Shown here: positions 44,841-54,066 of the stretch, piece after piece
Position numbering within the stretch: the first letter of the stretch is position 1
How the letters are laid out: each line of letters opens with the position of its first letter
Assembly: GCF_000943565.1 (NCBI RefSeq)
Contig: NZ_JTDW01000007.1
Span: 62,001 to 126,000 of the forward strand
Source: Neotamlana sedimentorum
Lineage (GTDB): Bacteria > Bacteroidota > Bacteroidia > Flavobacteriales > Flavobacteriaceae
Reading direction: 5' to 3'
DNA length: 64,000 bases
The notes under the pieces: model-generated
The model's database searches: none
Seen by the model: the letters and a program-made list of their open reading frames with translations, nothing else
What the model was told of the DNA's origin: nothing
Made by a program: the position numbers and the translations under genes

Positions 44841-44880
44841 AAAAAAAAAGCCTAAAGTATATACTTTAGGCCTTTTTTTT
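44841..44880. terminator. Bidirectional intrinsic terminator
   Basis: Stem GCCTAAAGTAT/ATACTTTAGGC with long A- and T-runs between two convergent genes. Confidence 0.9.
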
Positions 44881-44891
44881 GTAAACTAATA

Positions 44892-45206
44892 TTATAAAGA
44901 TGCTACGTTATTATTGTAGTTAACAAACTTCTTTTTTCCATCAATCCAATGGATCCACTTTCCAACTTTTTTTCCATTGTTGTAAAATGCAGATACTAAT
45001 TTGTTCCCGTCCTTATCATAACTTATCCAGTTACCTTCAAGTTTACCTTCTAAAGTAAACGATCCAGTTTGACTAACTTCGCCATTGTTATGATAATAAA
45101 CAACATCAATTAAATTTGTTTCTTCGTTTAATGTTAGCTTTTTTTCTTTTTGTGCAAAAGTCACGGTTACAAACAGCGCCATTGCAAAAGTTAATATTGT
45201 TTTCAT
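44892..45206 (-). CDS. Small exported MORN-like repeat protein
   Basis: 104 residues. A signal peptide covers about 1-18 (VTFAQ). The mature part has three short YwqK/MORN-type repeats with the pattern G-x-x-x-G-x-W (KLEGNWISYDKDGNK, KKVGKWIHWIDGKK). Such proteins are common in Flavobacteriia; their role is unknown, and they are sometimes antitoxin-like. Start chosen at the signal peptide ATG at 45204-45206. Confidence 0.75.
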   Translation of the reverse strand: MKTILTFAMALFVTVTFAQKEKKLTLNEETNLIDVVYYHNNGEVSQTGSFTLEGKLEGNWISYDKDGNKLVSAFYNNGKKVGKWIHWIDGKKKFVNYNNNVASL

Positions 45207-45275
45207 AATATGGGGGTTTTATTTGATTATTTTTTTACAAATATAAGTAATTTTTACAATTATGAAACAATTACA

Positions 45276-45347
45276 TAACATTAATTTAACATTGAATCAA
45301 TATTAAGTTGAATACCAGTCATTTAACCCATAACATTTAGTTAACTT
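45276..45347 (+). promoter_or_regulatory. Upstream 11-bp-period direct repeats before the PiT gene
   Basis: Two further pairs: TAACAT at 45276-45281 and 45287-45292, and TAACAT at 45331-45336 with TAACTT at 45342-45347. Each pair has an 11-bp period, as in PhoB/PhoP boxes. They lie in the 277-bp gap upstream of the phosphate transporter gene. Confidence 0.5.
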
Positions 45348-45417
45348 AAAATATACCGCTTAACATGTGCAACAACCGAATAAACATACTTATTTTAGCA
45401 GGGATATTGAAAGAACA

Positions 45418-45461
45418 TAACATTTCGGTAACATTGAGTTCAATTTAAAATGAGACATTTG
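45418..45461 (+). promoter_or_regulatory. Predicted regulon promoter 3, before the PiT gene
   Basis: TAACAT (45418-45423), spacer TTCGG, TAACAT (45429-45434), period 11. The -7-like box GACATTTG is at 45454-45461, 25 bp from the start of the second half-site. The spacer TTCGG is identical to that at promoter 2. Pho-box type site inferred from the repeat and the gene it controls. Confidence 0.6.
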
Positions 45462-45483
45462 CCTTATAATATTTAATAGTTTT

Positions 45484-47751
45484 ATGGGAGATATTTACAT
45501 CTATATGTTGGTGGCATTAGCCGTTTTAGCTGCTGCCGATTTAGTTGTTGGAGTTAGTAACGATGCTGTTAATTTTCTTAATTCAGCTATAGGCTCAAAA
45601 GCCATTTCGTTTAAAACCATTATGATTGTAGCTAGCTTAGGTGTTGCCTTAGGTGCTTTGTCTTCTAGCGGTATGATGGAAGTTGCCCGTAAAGGTATAT
45701 TTAACCCCAGTGAATTCATGTTCGATGAGATCATGATTATTTTCATGGCCGTTATGCTTACCGATATTCTATTACTCGATTTTTTTAATACGCTTGGCTT
45801 ACCAACATCTACAACTGTTTCTATTGTTTTCGAACTTTTAGGAGCTTCGGTTTGTATTGCTATTATGAAAATTACGGCCGATGAATCTCAATCCATCTTA
45901 AATTTAGGCAATTATATTAACAACGAAAAAGCCATCGAAATTATACTCGGTATACTACTCTCGGTTGTTGTTGCATTTTCTATTGGAGCTATTATTCAAT
46001 TTGTTTCCAGAGTATTACTTTCTTTTAACTTTAATAATAAACCTAAAATTTTTGGAGCCGTTTTTAGCGGTTTTGCAGTTACTGCTATTATGTACTTTAT
46101 TCTTATTAAAGGAATAAAAAATGCCAGCTTTATGAATGCTAGCATTAAAGAAATAATATCAGATAATCCAATAGCTCTTTTAGGTATTTCGTTTATAATT
46201 TTTACAGCGCTGTCTTATTTAGCCATGGCGACTTTTAAAACTAATATTTACAAGATTATTATCGTTGTTGGTACTTTTGCACTTGCTGTAGCATTCGCCG
46301 GAAACGATTTGGTTAACTTTATTGGTGTTCCTATTGCTGCTTATAATTCTTACGAAGCTTGGTCCGTAACTAATATTTTACCACAACATTTTCCTATGGT
46401 TGCGCTTAGCGAACCAGTGCAGGCTAAACCAGAATTACTTTTAATTGCTGGTATTATTATGGTGTTAACACTATGGTTTTCTAGCAAAGCAAAAGCAGTT
46501 GTTAAAACCTCGGTCGATTTATCTCGTCAGGATGAAGGCTCAGAGCGTTTCGAACCTAATTTCTTATCAAGAAGTATTGTGCGTTACAGCATTGCTGCTT
46601 CAGAAAGTTTTAATAACCTTTTACCTAAGGCATTTAAGCAAAAAATTGATGACCAGTTTAAAAAACCAGTAGCCTCAACAATAATTAAAAAAGAAGATTT
46701 ACCAGCATTCGATTTAGTTCGTGCAGCAGTTAATTTAATGGTTGCCAGTGTGTTAATTTCTATTGCTACATCAATGAAATTACCATTATCTACAACTTAT
46801 GTAACTTTTATGGTTGCCATGGGAACCTCGTTAGCCGATAGAGCTTGGGGTAGCGAAAGCGCAGTTTACAGAGTCGCAGGTGTTTTAAATGTAATTGGTG
46901 GTTGGTTTTTTACTGCATTAAGTGCTTTTGTTGCTGCAGCTATTATGGCTTTAATTTTATTTTATGGTCGTGGTTACGCGTTAACAGCTTTACTTACAAT
47001 AGTTGTTATACTTTTAATTAGAAACTCTATTGTACACAGCAAAAAAGCTAAAGAACAAAAAGCTGAAGACAGCCTAAAAAAGGCCGAAAGCAGCTCTACA
47101 CAAGGTGTTATTATTGAAAGTGCTAACAATATTGCAAACGTAGTAAAACGTGGTAATAAAATTTACAGCGGTGCCATAAACGGATTAGCAACGCATAATT
47201 TAAAACAACTTAAAAAGAATAAAACCAACATAAATAAACTATCGGACGAGATTGAAGAACTTCGCGATAATATATTTTATTTCATTAAAAAATTAGACGA
47301 GCCAAGTGCTAAAGCAAGTAACTTTTACATTACTGTTTTAAGTCTTTTACAAGATATAACGCAATCACTCGAATACATTTCAAACGTAAGCTATAAACAC
47401 GTAAACAACAATCATAAAAAATTAAAGTTTACTCAAATTAAAGAACTAAAAGAAGTTGATAAAGTTTTAGAGAGTTTATTTGAAAGTACAAAAACATCTT
47501 TTAACTCACATTCTTTTGAAGAAATTGGTCTAGTTTTAAGTAAAAAAGAAGCTATATTTAATTTACTTAATGACAAAATACAAAAGCAAGTTGAACGTAC
47601 CCGTACCGAAGAATCGAGCCCTAAAAACACAACATTGTACTTTAGTATTTTATTAGAAACTAAAGACTTACTTAAAGCTATGATGACGCTTTTAGAAGAG
47701 TATTACAGGGCCCACGACGATTCTGTTGAGCCTGCTACTATCAAAGAGTAA
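45484..47751 (+). CDS. PiT-family inorganic phosphate transporter with PhoU-like C-terminus
   Basis: 755 residues. Two PHO4 halves are seen in the membrane part, with GVSNDAVNFLNSAIGSKA near 24 and FAGNDLVNFIGVPIAAY near 275, the paired G-x-N-D signatures. TM helices continue to about 520. The C-terminal part (about 540-745) is a long helical PhoU/DUF47-like domain. It imports phosphate with a cation. Length is greater than single-domain Pit (about 500) because of the fused domain. It lies behind three 11-bp-period repeats, suggesting phosphate control. Single gene. Confidence 0.93.
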   Translation: MGDIYIYMLVALAVLAAADLVVGVSNDAVNFLNSAIGSKAISFKTIMIVASLGVALGALSSSGMMEVARKGIFNPSEFMFDEIMIIFMAVMLTDILLLDFFNTLGLPTSTTVSIVFELLGASVCIAIMKITADESQSILNLGNYINNEKAIEIILGILLSVVVAFSIGAIIQFVSRVLLSFNFNNKPKIFGAVFSGFAVTAIMYFILIKGIKNASFMNASIKEIISDNPIALLGISFIIFTALSYLAMATFKTNIYKIIIVVGTFALAVAFAGNDLVNFIGVPIAAYNSYEAWSVTNILPQHFPMVALSEPVQAKPELLLIAGIIMVLTLWFSSKAKAVVKTSVDLSRQDEGSERFEPNFLSRSIVRYSIAASESFNNLLPKAFKQKIDDQFKKPVASTIIKKEDLPAFDLVRAAVNLMVASVLISIATSMKLPLSTTYVTFMVAMGTSLADRAWGSESAVYRVAGVLNVIGGWFFTALSAFVAAAIMALILFYGRGYALTALLTIVVILLIRNSIVHSKKAKEQKAEDSLKKAESSSTQGVIIESANNIANVVKRGNKIYSGAINGLATHNLKQLKKNKTNINKLSDEIEELRDNIFYFIKKLDEPSAKASNFYITVLSLLQDITQSLEYISNVSYKHVNNNHKKLKFTQIKELKEVDKVLESLFESTKTSFNSHSFEEIGLVLSKKEAIFNLLNDKIQKQVERTRTEESSPKNTTLYFSILLETKDLLKAMMTLLEEYYRAHDDSVEPATIKE

Positions 47752-47839
47752 TATCTTAAAATCTTCTTAAAATAATAATTTAAACATCTATAATTGGTTT
47801 TGTAGCGTAAGTATAAAAAACAATTAAGATTAAATTATT

Positions 47840-48700
47840 ATGAAGAATTTTTCAATTTTATTACTTGTAACCATTTTTACTTTTTCGTGTGTTTCAAAGA
47901 AAAAATACATAGCCCTACAACAAGAAAATGGTGAAATAAAAAGTGAACTACAAAAAACTAAAGTGGCAAATGAAGACCTTGAAACTAAATTTGCGAAAAT
48001 TGAAGCTCGCGTTGCCAACTACAACAATAAAATAATGTCTCTTAAAGAAGAAAGTGACGCTAAGTTAGAAGTTGCCGAAAACGGTACACTTATTTCTAAC
48101 GACGCTAAAGCACAAATGAGAGAAACTTTAAAAAACGTTGATGCGGCTAAATTAAGCAACGCTAAAACCCTTAAAGATTCTATGAATATTGCCGTGGCTT
48201 ACAATCTTGAAAAAGCCATAAACGAAAGCAATATTAACGAAGATGAAGACTTTGCTGTAGATATTAATGAAACTGTAGTGATGATTTCTATTGCCGATAA
48301 TATGTTATTCAACACCGGAAGCTACCGTTTAAGCCCAAAAGCAGATAACGTGCTTAAAAAGTTAGCAGATGTTATTAATTCGGAGCCTAGTTTAGATGTT
48401 ATGATTGAAGGCCACACAGATGCCAGAACCATTAGTACTGCTAAAGTTTCTGATAACTGGGATTTAAGTGTTTTAAGAGCTACATCGGTTGTTAGAAAAC
48501 TACAAGAAAAATATGAAGTTTCTCCAGAAAAAATGATTGCTTCAGGAAGAAGTAGCTACCAACCTATTGCAAGCAACGACAATGCAGAAGATAGAGCTAA
48601 AAACAGAAGAACACGCATTATAATTTTACCAAACATTGATAAATTTTTTGCTTTAATGGCAAATAACGACACCAATTTGGCAGAAAATATTTTAGATTAA
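47840..48700 (+). CDS. OmpA-family peptidoglycan-binding lipoprotein
   Basis: 286 residues. The lipoprotein signal ends FTFSCVSKKK (Cys near 16). A coiled-coil segment (about 27-75) is followed by a C-terminal OmpA domain (about 150-265) with the DVMIEGHTDAR and NRRTRIII motifs that bind diaminopimelate in peptidoglycan. It probably ties the outer membrane to the cell wall. It has its own promoter region 88 bp downstream of the PiT gene and a terminator after it. Confidence 0.92.
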   Translation: MKNFSILLLVTIFTFSCVSKKKYIALQQENGEIKSELQKTKVANEDLETKFAKIEARVANYNNKIMSLKEESDAKLEVAENGTLISNDAKAQMRETLKNVDAAKLSNAKTLKDSMNIAVAYNLEKAINESNINEDEDFAVDINETVVMISIADNMLFNTGSYRLSPKADNVLKKLADVINSEPSLDVMIEGHTDARTISTAKVSDNWDLSVLRATSVVRKLQEKYEVSPEKMIASGRSSYQPIASNDNAEDRAKNRRTRIIILPNIDKFFALMANNDTNLAENILD

Positions 48701-48748
48701 ATTTTATTTATATTATTTAATTAGTCCATTTATTTACCTACTGGTACC

Positions 48749-48786
48749 AGACCTGATAGCTTAAAAACTATCAGGTCTTATTTTTT
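48749..48786 (+). terminator. Intrinsic terminator after the OmpA gene
   Basis: Stem AGACCTGATAG/CTATCAGGTCT with a T-rich tail. Confidence 0.85.
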
Positions 48787-48893
48787 ACATTAATATTAAG
48801 TGCTATTATAAACGCGGATATTTGTTTTAATAATTATAAAACCAAACCCATTTATATACTTCTGAAAAACAATAAACCCCGGGAAAAGGGCAT

Positions 48894-48927
48894 AAAAAAA
48901 GCATTTCTAATTAAAGAAATGCTTTTT
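48894..48927. terminator. Intrinsic terminator of the nrdBA operon
   Basis: A-run, stem GCATTTCT/AGAAATGC, T-run. It lies 23 bp past the nrdA stop on the minus strand; symmetric, so it can work both ways. Confidence 0.85.
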
Positions 48928-48949
48928 TAAAATCCATAACACTTTTGTA

Positions 48950-50749
48950 TTAACCCTCACAGCTAGTACACTCTTTTTTCTGTTTGAATTTTTGTGCTGC
49001 ATTCATACTATGTTGATAGTACAGCGATTTTATACCTAATTTCCAAGCCGTAACATATATTTTATTAATATCTTTTACTGGCATATCTGGATGTACCATA
49101 ATGTTTATAGATTGTCCTTGATCTATATGGTTTTGACGGTTTGCCGCTTGGTAAATAATTGTTAACTGGTCGATTTCAGAATAGGTTTTAAATACATCCT
49201 TTTCATGATCGGTTAAAAAGTCCAGGTGTTGTACCGAACCATCGTAATCACGAATGCTCTTCCAAACCTCACTCGTATTCATTCCTTTTTCTTCTAAAAG
49301 ATTTAATAAAAACGGGTTTTTAATAGTTGTTTTTATTTTAGCAATATCTTTTACATAACTATTAGACCAAATTGGCTCGATACCTTGCGATACTTGACCC
49401 AAAATAAATGCTGAAGATGTTGTAGGTGCAATAGCATTTAAGGTTGTATTACGACGTCCATAGCCTTTTAATACTTCTGGTTCTCCATATAATTTTGCTA
49501 ATTCTTCTGAAGCTTTAACAGAACGTTCTTTTATTGTTTTAAAAATTTCACTGTTTAAATTAAATGCTTCTTGGCTATCAAAAGATAACATTTTGCTTTG
49601 TAATAAAGAGTGCCATCCTAATGCTCCCATTCCTAAAGCACGGTTTTCTTTAGCAAAATTATAAGCACGCTCCATAAACAAGAAGGTTTGTTGGTCGTCA
49701 CGATTCGACGAGTCTCTGTACACTTCTAATTTTGTAATGAATTCCTCTAAAACTGCATCTAAGAAATAAATCATGGTTTCAACCGCATCGGTATCTTTCC
49801 ACTTATCGTAATGCAATAAGTTTATTGAAGATAACACACATACAAACGACCATTTTTCGTTTGTAGGAAGCATAATTTCGCTACATAAGTTACTAGCATA
49901 AATTTCGTGCTTTTTATCTCGGTAAACATCGGCAGCATTATTGTTAGCATTATCTCTAAAGAAAATATAAGGATATCCTATTTCGCCACGACGTTGTAAT
50001 ACTTTTGCCCAAATTGAACGCTTTTCAACATCACCATCAATCATTTCTTGCATCCAATCGTTACCTACAGTCACACCGTGAGTAAGTTCTTGAATTGGGT
50101 TACCTTCGGTACCGATTTCTAAAAACTCATTTATATCATTATGATCGATAGGTAAATATGGGGAAAAACGACCACGTCTTACAGAACCTTGACTAACAAC
50201 ATCAACCATTTTTTCAAACAATTGCATAATATGTACTGCTCCAGACGACTCACCATTGTTTTTTACAGGCGCACCACGATGACGTAGTTTACCAAAATAT
50301 CCAGACGTTCCTCCACCTAGCTTCGACATCATTCCTACTTCAGACTGCGTGTATAAAATATCACCCATATCGTCTGATACATGCGAACCAAAACAGCTAA
50401 TTGGTAAACCGCGTTTTTTACCAAAGTTAGACCACACTGGCGACGCTAACGAGTAGTAACCCTCGGCCATGTAACCATAAAACTTATCGGCAAACCCGTC
50501 TATTTTTAATATGTCTTCAGCACGTTGTGCAATTTCTAAAATACGCGCTTCTGGCGTTGTGCCTTCGGTTAAGTAACCCGACGATAAAAATTTACGACTG
50601 TGCTCTGTTAACCATTTAATTTCTGGTTGTTGTTTCGCAGCAGTTTCTTGTCTGGCTTCTTTTCTTGCTTTTAGTAACTCATCGTATTTTGAGGCTGCCT
50701 CGGCCTCTACTTGAGCACTTTTTAGGTCTGGATTTGTGTGTTCGTTCAT
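48950..50749 (-). CDS. nrdA: Ribonucleoside-diphosphate reductase, alpha subunit (class I)
   Basis: 599 residues, shorter than E. coli NrdA (761) because it has no N-terminal ATP-cone. Catalytic residues are all visible: the first redox Cys in LPISCFGSH, the radical Cys in NLCSEI with its Asn and Glu, the second redox Cys in VCVLSSINL, the Tyr pair in SLYYQHS and the C-terminal C-T-S-C pair in KECTSCEG. It reduces ribonucleotides to deoxyribonucleotides. It follows nrdB by 2 bp and is co-transcribed. The missing cone is carried by NrdB. Confidence 0.96.
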   Translation of the reverse strand: MNEHTNPDLKSAQVEAEAASKYDELLKARKEARQETAAKQQPEIKWLTEHSRKFLSSGYLTEGTTPEARILEIAQRAEDILKIDGFADKFYGYMAEGYYSLASPVWSNFGKKRGLPISCFGSHVSDDMGDILYTQSEVGMMSKLGGGTSGYFGKLRHRGAPVKNNGESSGAVHIMQLFEKMVDVVSQGSVRRGRFSPYLPIDHNDINEFLEIGTEGNPIQELTHGVTVGNDWMQEMIDGDVEKRSIWAKVLQRRGEIGYPYIFFRDNANNNAADVYRDKKHEIYASNLCSEIMLPTNEKWSFVCVLSSINLLHYDKWKDTDAVETMIYFLDAVLEEFITKLEVYRDSSNRDDQQTFLFMERAYNFAKENRALGMGALGWHSLLQSKMLSFDSQEAFNLNSEIFKTIKERSVKASEELAKLYGEPEVLKGYGRRNTTLNAIAPTTSSAFILGQVSQGIEPIWSNSYVKDIAKIKTTIKNPFLLNLLEEKGMNTSEVWKSIRDYDGSVQHLDFLTDHEKDVFKTYSEIDQLTIIYQAANRQNHIDQGQSINIMVHPDMPVKDINKIYVTAWKLGIKSLYYQHSMNAAQKFKQKKECTSCEG

Positions 50750-50751
50750 GT

Positions 50752-52026
50752 TTAAAATAAGTCGTCGCTTGTTATACTTTTGGTTCTTTTACTGTAATTT
50801 ATAGAGCGTTTAACAAAGAAATCTCCATGCTTGGTGCCTATTATCTCATCATCAAACCATTCGGTTTGAGCTATTAATGATTCGTCTATTTCGAAAATTT
50901 TGTCTATACCTATACTTTGTAACGAGTTGTTAAATCTGTTTTTAATAAACTCGTTTATAACATCTTTTGGAAGGAAATCTAGTTCTCCAGCTTCAAAAAT
51001 CCAATCCACGATTTTACTTTCCGATTCAAAAGCTTGTTTACATAATTCTTGTACTTTGGTGTTGTGTGCTTCACCAAACCAAGTTGGGTTTTCATCTTTT
51101 ATAATTCTTATAATATCGATACCAAAATCGCCGTGAATTTGCTCTTCTTTTGAGGTTGCTTCAACCACATTCGATATTCCTTTAAGCATATTTTTATGCT
51201 TATTAAATGCCATTATTATTAAGAACTGAGAGAATAATGATACGTGCTCAATAAATAACGAGAACAATAAAATTGATTCTGCGTATTCTTGGTTGTCTTC
51301 ACTTTTAGCATTTTTAAGTGCTGTTTCTAAAAAGTGAACACGTTGCATTACTACGGGTTTCTTTTTAAGATTTTTAAATTCGTTATTTAATCCTAAAATT
51401 TCTAATAAATGTGAGTATGCATCGTGATGACGAACTTCACTTTCGGCAAATGTAGAACCTACTGAGCCAATTTCTGGTTTTGGCATTTTTTGATAAATGT
51501 CGCCCCAAAATGTTTTTACAGCTACTTCAATTTGAGAAATAGCAAGCATGGTATTTTTTATAGCATTTTGCTCAACAACAGTAAGTCTTGTTTTAAAATC
51601 TTGAATATCGCTAGTAAAGTTAAACTCCGAGTGAATCCAGTACGAATGTCTTATTGCATCAACATACTCGTTAAGCGCTGGGTATTCATATGGTTTTAAG
51701 TTAATACGTTTTTCAAAAATATTAGCTTTTCTATTTCTAGCTTGTTCATTTCTATAAAGAATATAAGCCTTGGCAACGTCGTGAAATTCGCTACCCATTA
51801 ATTTATCCTCAACAATATCTTGAACCTCTTCTACCGTTGGCACATAATTAACATCATTAGTCTTTCTAGCTATTAAAGTCTCTAGTACCTTTTCGGAAAT
51901 ATTTTTTGCATCTTCCTTAGAGCCATTGCCAACAGAAATCATTGCTTTTTCAATGGCATTTGAAATCTTATTCAAAACAAACGGAGCTGTTTCGTAATCT
52001 CGTTTAATAATTTGTGTAATTTCCAT
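50752..52026 (-). CDS. nrdB: Ribonucleotide reductase beta subunit with N-terminal ATP-cone
   Basis: 424 residues. Residues 1-95 are an ATP-cone (KRDYETAPFVLNKISNAI), the activity regulator that usually sits on NrdA. The diiron/dimanganese core follows: ligand Glu167, then Glu197-V-R-His200, Tyr204 four residues on, and later IEHV and EEQIH. The same fusion was described in NrdB of the flavobacterium Leeuwenhoekiella blandensis, where ATP/dATP control beta-subunit oligomers. Whether the metal is iron or manganese cannot be read here. It is first in the operon, with a long AT-rich upstream region. Confidence 0.95.
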   Translation of the reverse strand: MEITQIIKRDYETAPFVLNKISNAIEKAMISVGNGSKEDAKNISEKVLETLIARKTNDVNYVPTVEEVQDIVEDKLMGSEFHDVAKAYILYRNEQARNRKANIFEKRINLKPYEYPALNEYVDAIRHSYWIHSEFNFTSDIQDFKTRLTVVEQNAIKNTMLAISQIEVAVKTFWGDIYQKMPKPEIGSVGSTFAESEVRHHDAYSHLLEILGLNNEFKNLKKKPVVMQRVHFLETALKNAKSEDNQEYAESILLFSLFIEHVSLFSQFLIIMAFNKHKNMLKGISNVVEATSKEEQIHGDFGIDIIRIIKDENPTWFGEAHNTKVQELCKQAFESESKIVDWIFEAGELDFLPKDVINEFIKNRFNNSLQSIGIDKIFEIDESLIAQTEWFDDEIIGTKHGDFFVKRSINYSKRTKSITSDDLF

Positions 52027-52591
52027 ACTACTTAAATTTACAGACTAAAATATCGTTAGAATAACTGCTTATCTTTAGTTATTCAGTTTAGCGGATTCGT
52101 TAAAAAATGTGTTTTATTGTGCTCCTAAAAAGAGGACTGATTGGGGCGTTTTTTGAAAGCTTAATTTTAGTCTAATTTTCTACCCAAATAACCGACCAAA
52201 TATTTTGCTTTTTTTGCCTACAACAAAGATTGATAATTGTGTTTAAAAAAGAAAGTGGTTTTAATAAACGTTGTTAACAAGTTTTTAACAACGGGCATTA
52301 CTCTTATTAAAAACACCTGTAAATTCGATATTATTTAGTTGATTGCCAATTTTTTAAACAAAAAATATTGATTTAATAAATTCTAGAACAAAATATTATT
52401 CAGTAAAAAATGAAGACTTTTAGCTTGAAGTTGAAATTTTAAAATTTATAAAGTTTTTTACCTAAAAAAACTTGAAAAACAAGATTAAAAAAAAGAGCAT
52501 CTACAAGTGAATTTTAAAGGGATTTTATATTGAAAAAACCAGGCACAAAAATCTATTTTTAAAAGTCTAAAAAGTTAAAAAAATGGGGTTG
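52027..52591. other. AT-rich region upstream of nrdB with an inverted repeat
   Basis: 565 bp without a convincing gene on either strand. A perfect inverted repeat, CGTTGTTAA (52269-52277) and TTAACAACG (52285-52293), 7-bp spacer, lies about 245 bp before nrdB. I see no clear NrdR box and no clear DnaA box cluster. The region probably holds the nrdBA promoter and perhaps distal control sites. Confidence 0.5.
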
Positions 52592-53164
52592 TTATTTTTC
52601 GTTTCTTTCTTTAGCAATTTTCTCTAATTCCTCATACCAATCGACGCCAAATTTTCTAACTAATGCTTCTTTTACAAATTTATACACCGGAACTCCTAAC
52701 TCTTCACCAAGTTCGCAAGCGGCATCACAAATTTGCCATTTGTGATAATTTACCGCCGAAAATTCGGTATAATCTTGTACTCGAATAGGATATAAATGGC
52801 AAGACACTGGTTTTTTCCAATCGACTTCGCCTTGATTATATGCTTCTTCAATGGCACAAAGCGCCGTTTTGTTTTCATCAAATATAACATAGGCACAATC
52901 GGCACCATTAATAAGTGGCGTTTCTAGTTCTTCGTTTTCAGTTGTAATAAAAGTGCCTTGATTTTCAATTGCTTTTATCCCTTCTGGTCTTAAAAAAGGC
53001 TTCACCTTTGGGTAAATAGTTTCAAGTATTTGAGTTTCCTCTTTATTTAGCGGCGCACCAGCATCACCATCTATACAACAAGCTCCTTTGCATGCATTTA
53101 AATTACACACAAAATCTTTTTCTATAACATCTTCAGAAACAATAGTTTTACCTAACTGAAACAT
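52592..53164 (-). CDS. DUF3109-family cysteine-rich protein
   Basis: 190 residues. Cys clusters are seen at the N-terminus (VCNLNACKGACCIDGD), in the middle (NGADCAYVI, ALCAIEE) and at VSCHLYPIRV and WQICDAAC. This pattern, akin to YkgJ-type zinc or iron-sulphur binding proteins, is what I know as DUF3109. Cytoplasmic; function unknown. It is single on the minus strand between nrdB and the divergent MarC gene. Confidence 0.88.
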   Translation of the reverse strand: MFQLGKTIVSEDVIEKDFVCNLNACKGACCIDGDAGAPLNKEETQILETIYPKVKPFLRPEGIKAIENQGTFITTENEELETPLINGADCAYVIFDENKTALCAIEEAYNQGEVDWKKPVSCHLYPIRVQDYTEFSAVNYHKWQICDAACELGEELGVPVYKFVKEALVRKFGVDWYEELEKIAKERNEK

Positions 53165-53264
53165 AACTTTTAAAAATTAAAATTTTGGTAAAAATAGTTA
53201 ATAATAATTTGAAATTAATTAAGATTTATATACTACTTTTGCCGAAAATTTAACCCCCTTTAAT

Positions 53265-53852
53265 ATGCAACTTAATTTAAAAGAAATATTTACCGCATTT
53301 ATGGTACTTTTCGCAGTAATTGATATTATTGGTAACGTACCTATAGTTATTGATTTACGTAAAAAGGCTGGCCAAATACAAAGTGAAAAAGCCTCTATTA
53401 TAGCCGGAGCTATTTTAATTGTTTTCTTGTTTCTTGGAAAAAGCATTTTAAATCTTATTGGCATCGATGTAAATTCATTTGCTGTGGCTGGTGCATTTAT
53501 ATTATTTTTTATTGCTTTAGAAATGATTTTAGGAATAACCCTTTACAAACAAGAAGAACAGTCTTCTACGACAGCAACCGTTTTCCCGCTTGCATTCCCA
53601 TTAATTGCTGGACCTGGAAGCTTAACCACCTTGTTATCGCTTCGCGCTGAATTTAGAACAGAAAACATTATTGTAGCTGTAATATTAAATGTTATTATTA
53701 TTTTTATAGTTTTAAAAACATCGGCAAAAATTGAACGCATTTTAGGTGCAAATGGCATAAATATTATTAGAAAAGTATTTGGTGTTATTTTATTAGCTAT
53801 TGCCGTTAAACTTTTCACCCACAATATTAAAGCCTTATTTGATATTGTTTAA
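53265..53852 (+). CDS. MarC-family integral membrane protein
   Basis: 195 residues, the usual MarC length, with six predicted helices (about 4-24, 39-58, 68-88, 113-131, 137-157 and 168-190). The FPLAFPLIAGPGSLTTLL motif near 102 is the family signature. Despite its name, MarC is not shown to give multiple antibiotic resistance; the role is unknown. The next two small genes follow closely and may be co-transcribed. Confidence 0.92.
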   Translation: MQLNLKEIFTAFMVLFAVIDIIGNVPIVIDLRKKAGQIQSEKASIIAGAILIVFLFLGKSILNLIGIDVNSFAVAGAFILFFIALEMILGITLYKQEEQSSTTATVFPLAFPLIAGPGSLTTLLSLRAEFRTENIIVAVILNVIIIFIVLKTSAKIERILGANGINIIRKVFGVILLAIAVKLFTHNIKALFDIV

Positions 53853-53861
53853 ATATTTAAA

Positions 53862-54065
53862 ATGAAGATTTTTACATACATAATTAGTGTTATTGCTTTA
53901 GGGCTTATTATTTTTAATAGCACCAAAATAAATACTGATACCCCTTTTACTGGCGAAAGTATGATAGCATTAATAACAATAATTGCAGGACTTTGTGTTA
54001 TTTTATTAATGACTATTTTAAGAGTATCCAAACAAATAGAGAAAAAGGTAAAAGAAAAAAGCTAA
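53862..54065 (+). CDS. Small two-helix membrane protein
   Basis: 67 residues with helices at about 3-20 and 33-52 and a basic tail. It starts 9 bp after MarC and is followed by the flavoprotein gene after 1 bp, so it is very likely translated within one operon. No known family. Confidence 0.7.
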   Translation: MKIFTYIISVIALGLIIFNSTKINTDTPFTGESMIALITIIAGLCVILLMTILRVSKQIEKKVKEKS

Positions 54066-54066
54066 T

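Noticed and set aside
52027-52591. Replication origin
   Set aside because: AT-rich, but no cluster of TTATCCACA-like DnaA boxes and no dnaA, dnaN or gidA nearby.
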